From contig JANQPW010000102.1 in assembly GCA_028285285.1 (NCBI GenBank), forward strand, positions 1-7,633: a stretch of DNA of 7,633 bases, given 5' to 3'. This document shows positions 7,536-7,633 of this stretch, piece after piece. This stretch comes from Silvanigrellales bacterium (GTDB lineage Bacteria > Bdellovibrionota_B > Oligoflexia > Silvanigrellales > Silvanigrellaceae). How positions within the stretch are numbered: position 1 is the stretch's first letter; each line of letters opens with the position of its first letter. Position numbers and translations under genes: made by a program. Below the pieces are notes generated by a model. That model saw nothing but the letters and a program-made list of their open reading frames with translations. It searched no databases and had not been told where the DNA came from.

Positions 7536-7633
7536 TCTTGCGTCGGTTGTGCTGTTCGTCGCTTTTGTGCTGAGCCACACACGCATTGAGTTCACCGCCT
7601 TTGAAGAGTGGTGGGTGGTCTCCCAAGGTTGGG
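7522..7633 (+). CDS. start of a further protein with hydrophobic N-terminus (3' end outside the window)
   Basis: An open frame begins at ATG 7522 and runs without a stop to the window end, giving 37 residues. It overlaps the preceding gene by 14 bases and has a GGGGTGG run at 7512-7518, four bases upstream, a usable ribosome site. Residues 1-18 (MAATSLASVVLFVAFVLS) are a hydrophobic segment that could be a signal peptide or the first membrane helix. After it come HTRIEFTAFEEWWVVSQG, with acidic and aromatic residues. Too little is visible to name a function. The position suggests it continues the same coupled operon and may work with the small exported protein before it. A real gene is likely from the overlap, ribosome site and export-like start, but the short length keeps confidence moderate. 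Confidence 0.55.
   Translation, partial: MAATSLASVVLFVAFVLSHTRIEFTAFEEWWVVSQGW

Overview
This window is a compact, single-direction (+ strand) bacterial gene cluster. It holds six protein-coding genes and only one gap of any size, 70 bases at 3144-3213. Four proteins begin with an export signal or hydrophobic leader, and one of these looks like a lipoprotein with a beta-barrel-like C-terminus. That points to a Gram-negative (diderm) bacterium. Base composition looks moderately GC-rich by eye. No marker gene in the window fixes the phylum; a deltaproteobacterial or Bdellovibrionota-like lineage is only a guess.

Layout: (1) 2-985, an alpha/beta hydrolase with an intact Ser-Asp-His triad, whose 5' end lies outside the window. 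(2) 985-1686, a 233-residue protein whose C-terminal half aligns by eye with indole-3-glycerol-phosphate synthase (TrpC) but lacks every catalytic residue I can place, so it is a candidate pseudoenzyme. (3) 1683-3143, a 486-residue exported protein with a possible lipobox, a soluble middle part and a beta-strand-rich C-terminus. (4) 3214-7080, a very large secreted glycoside hydrolase family 38 alpha-mannosidase with intact metal-binding and nucleophile residues and about 415 extra C-terminal residues. (5) 7077-7535, a small exported protein with four cysteines in its mature part. (6) 7522 to the window end, the start of another protein with a hydrophobic N-terminus.

Four of the five junctions overlap (TGATG at 985, ATGA at 1683 and 7077, 14 bases at 7522-7535), so the genes are probably one translationally coupled operon. 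No convincing promoter or terminator lies inside it. Most products are exported, so the likely theme is an envelope or periplasmic function involving a mannose-containing or related alpha-linked glycan. No sugar transporter, regulator or glycosyltransferase is visible, so the pathway cannot be named. I saw no RNA genes, mobile elements, CRISPR arrays or significant repeats.
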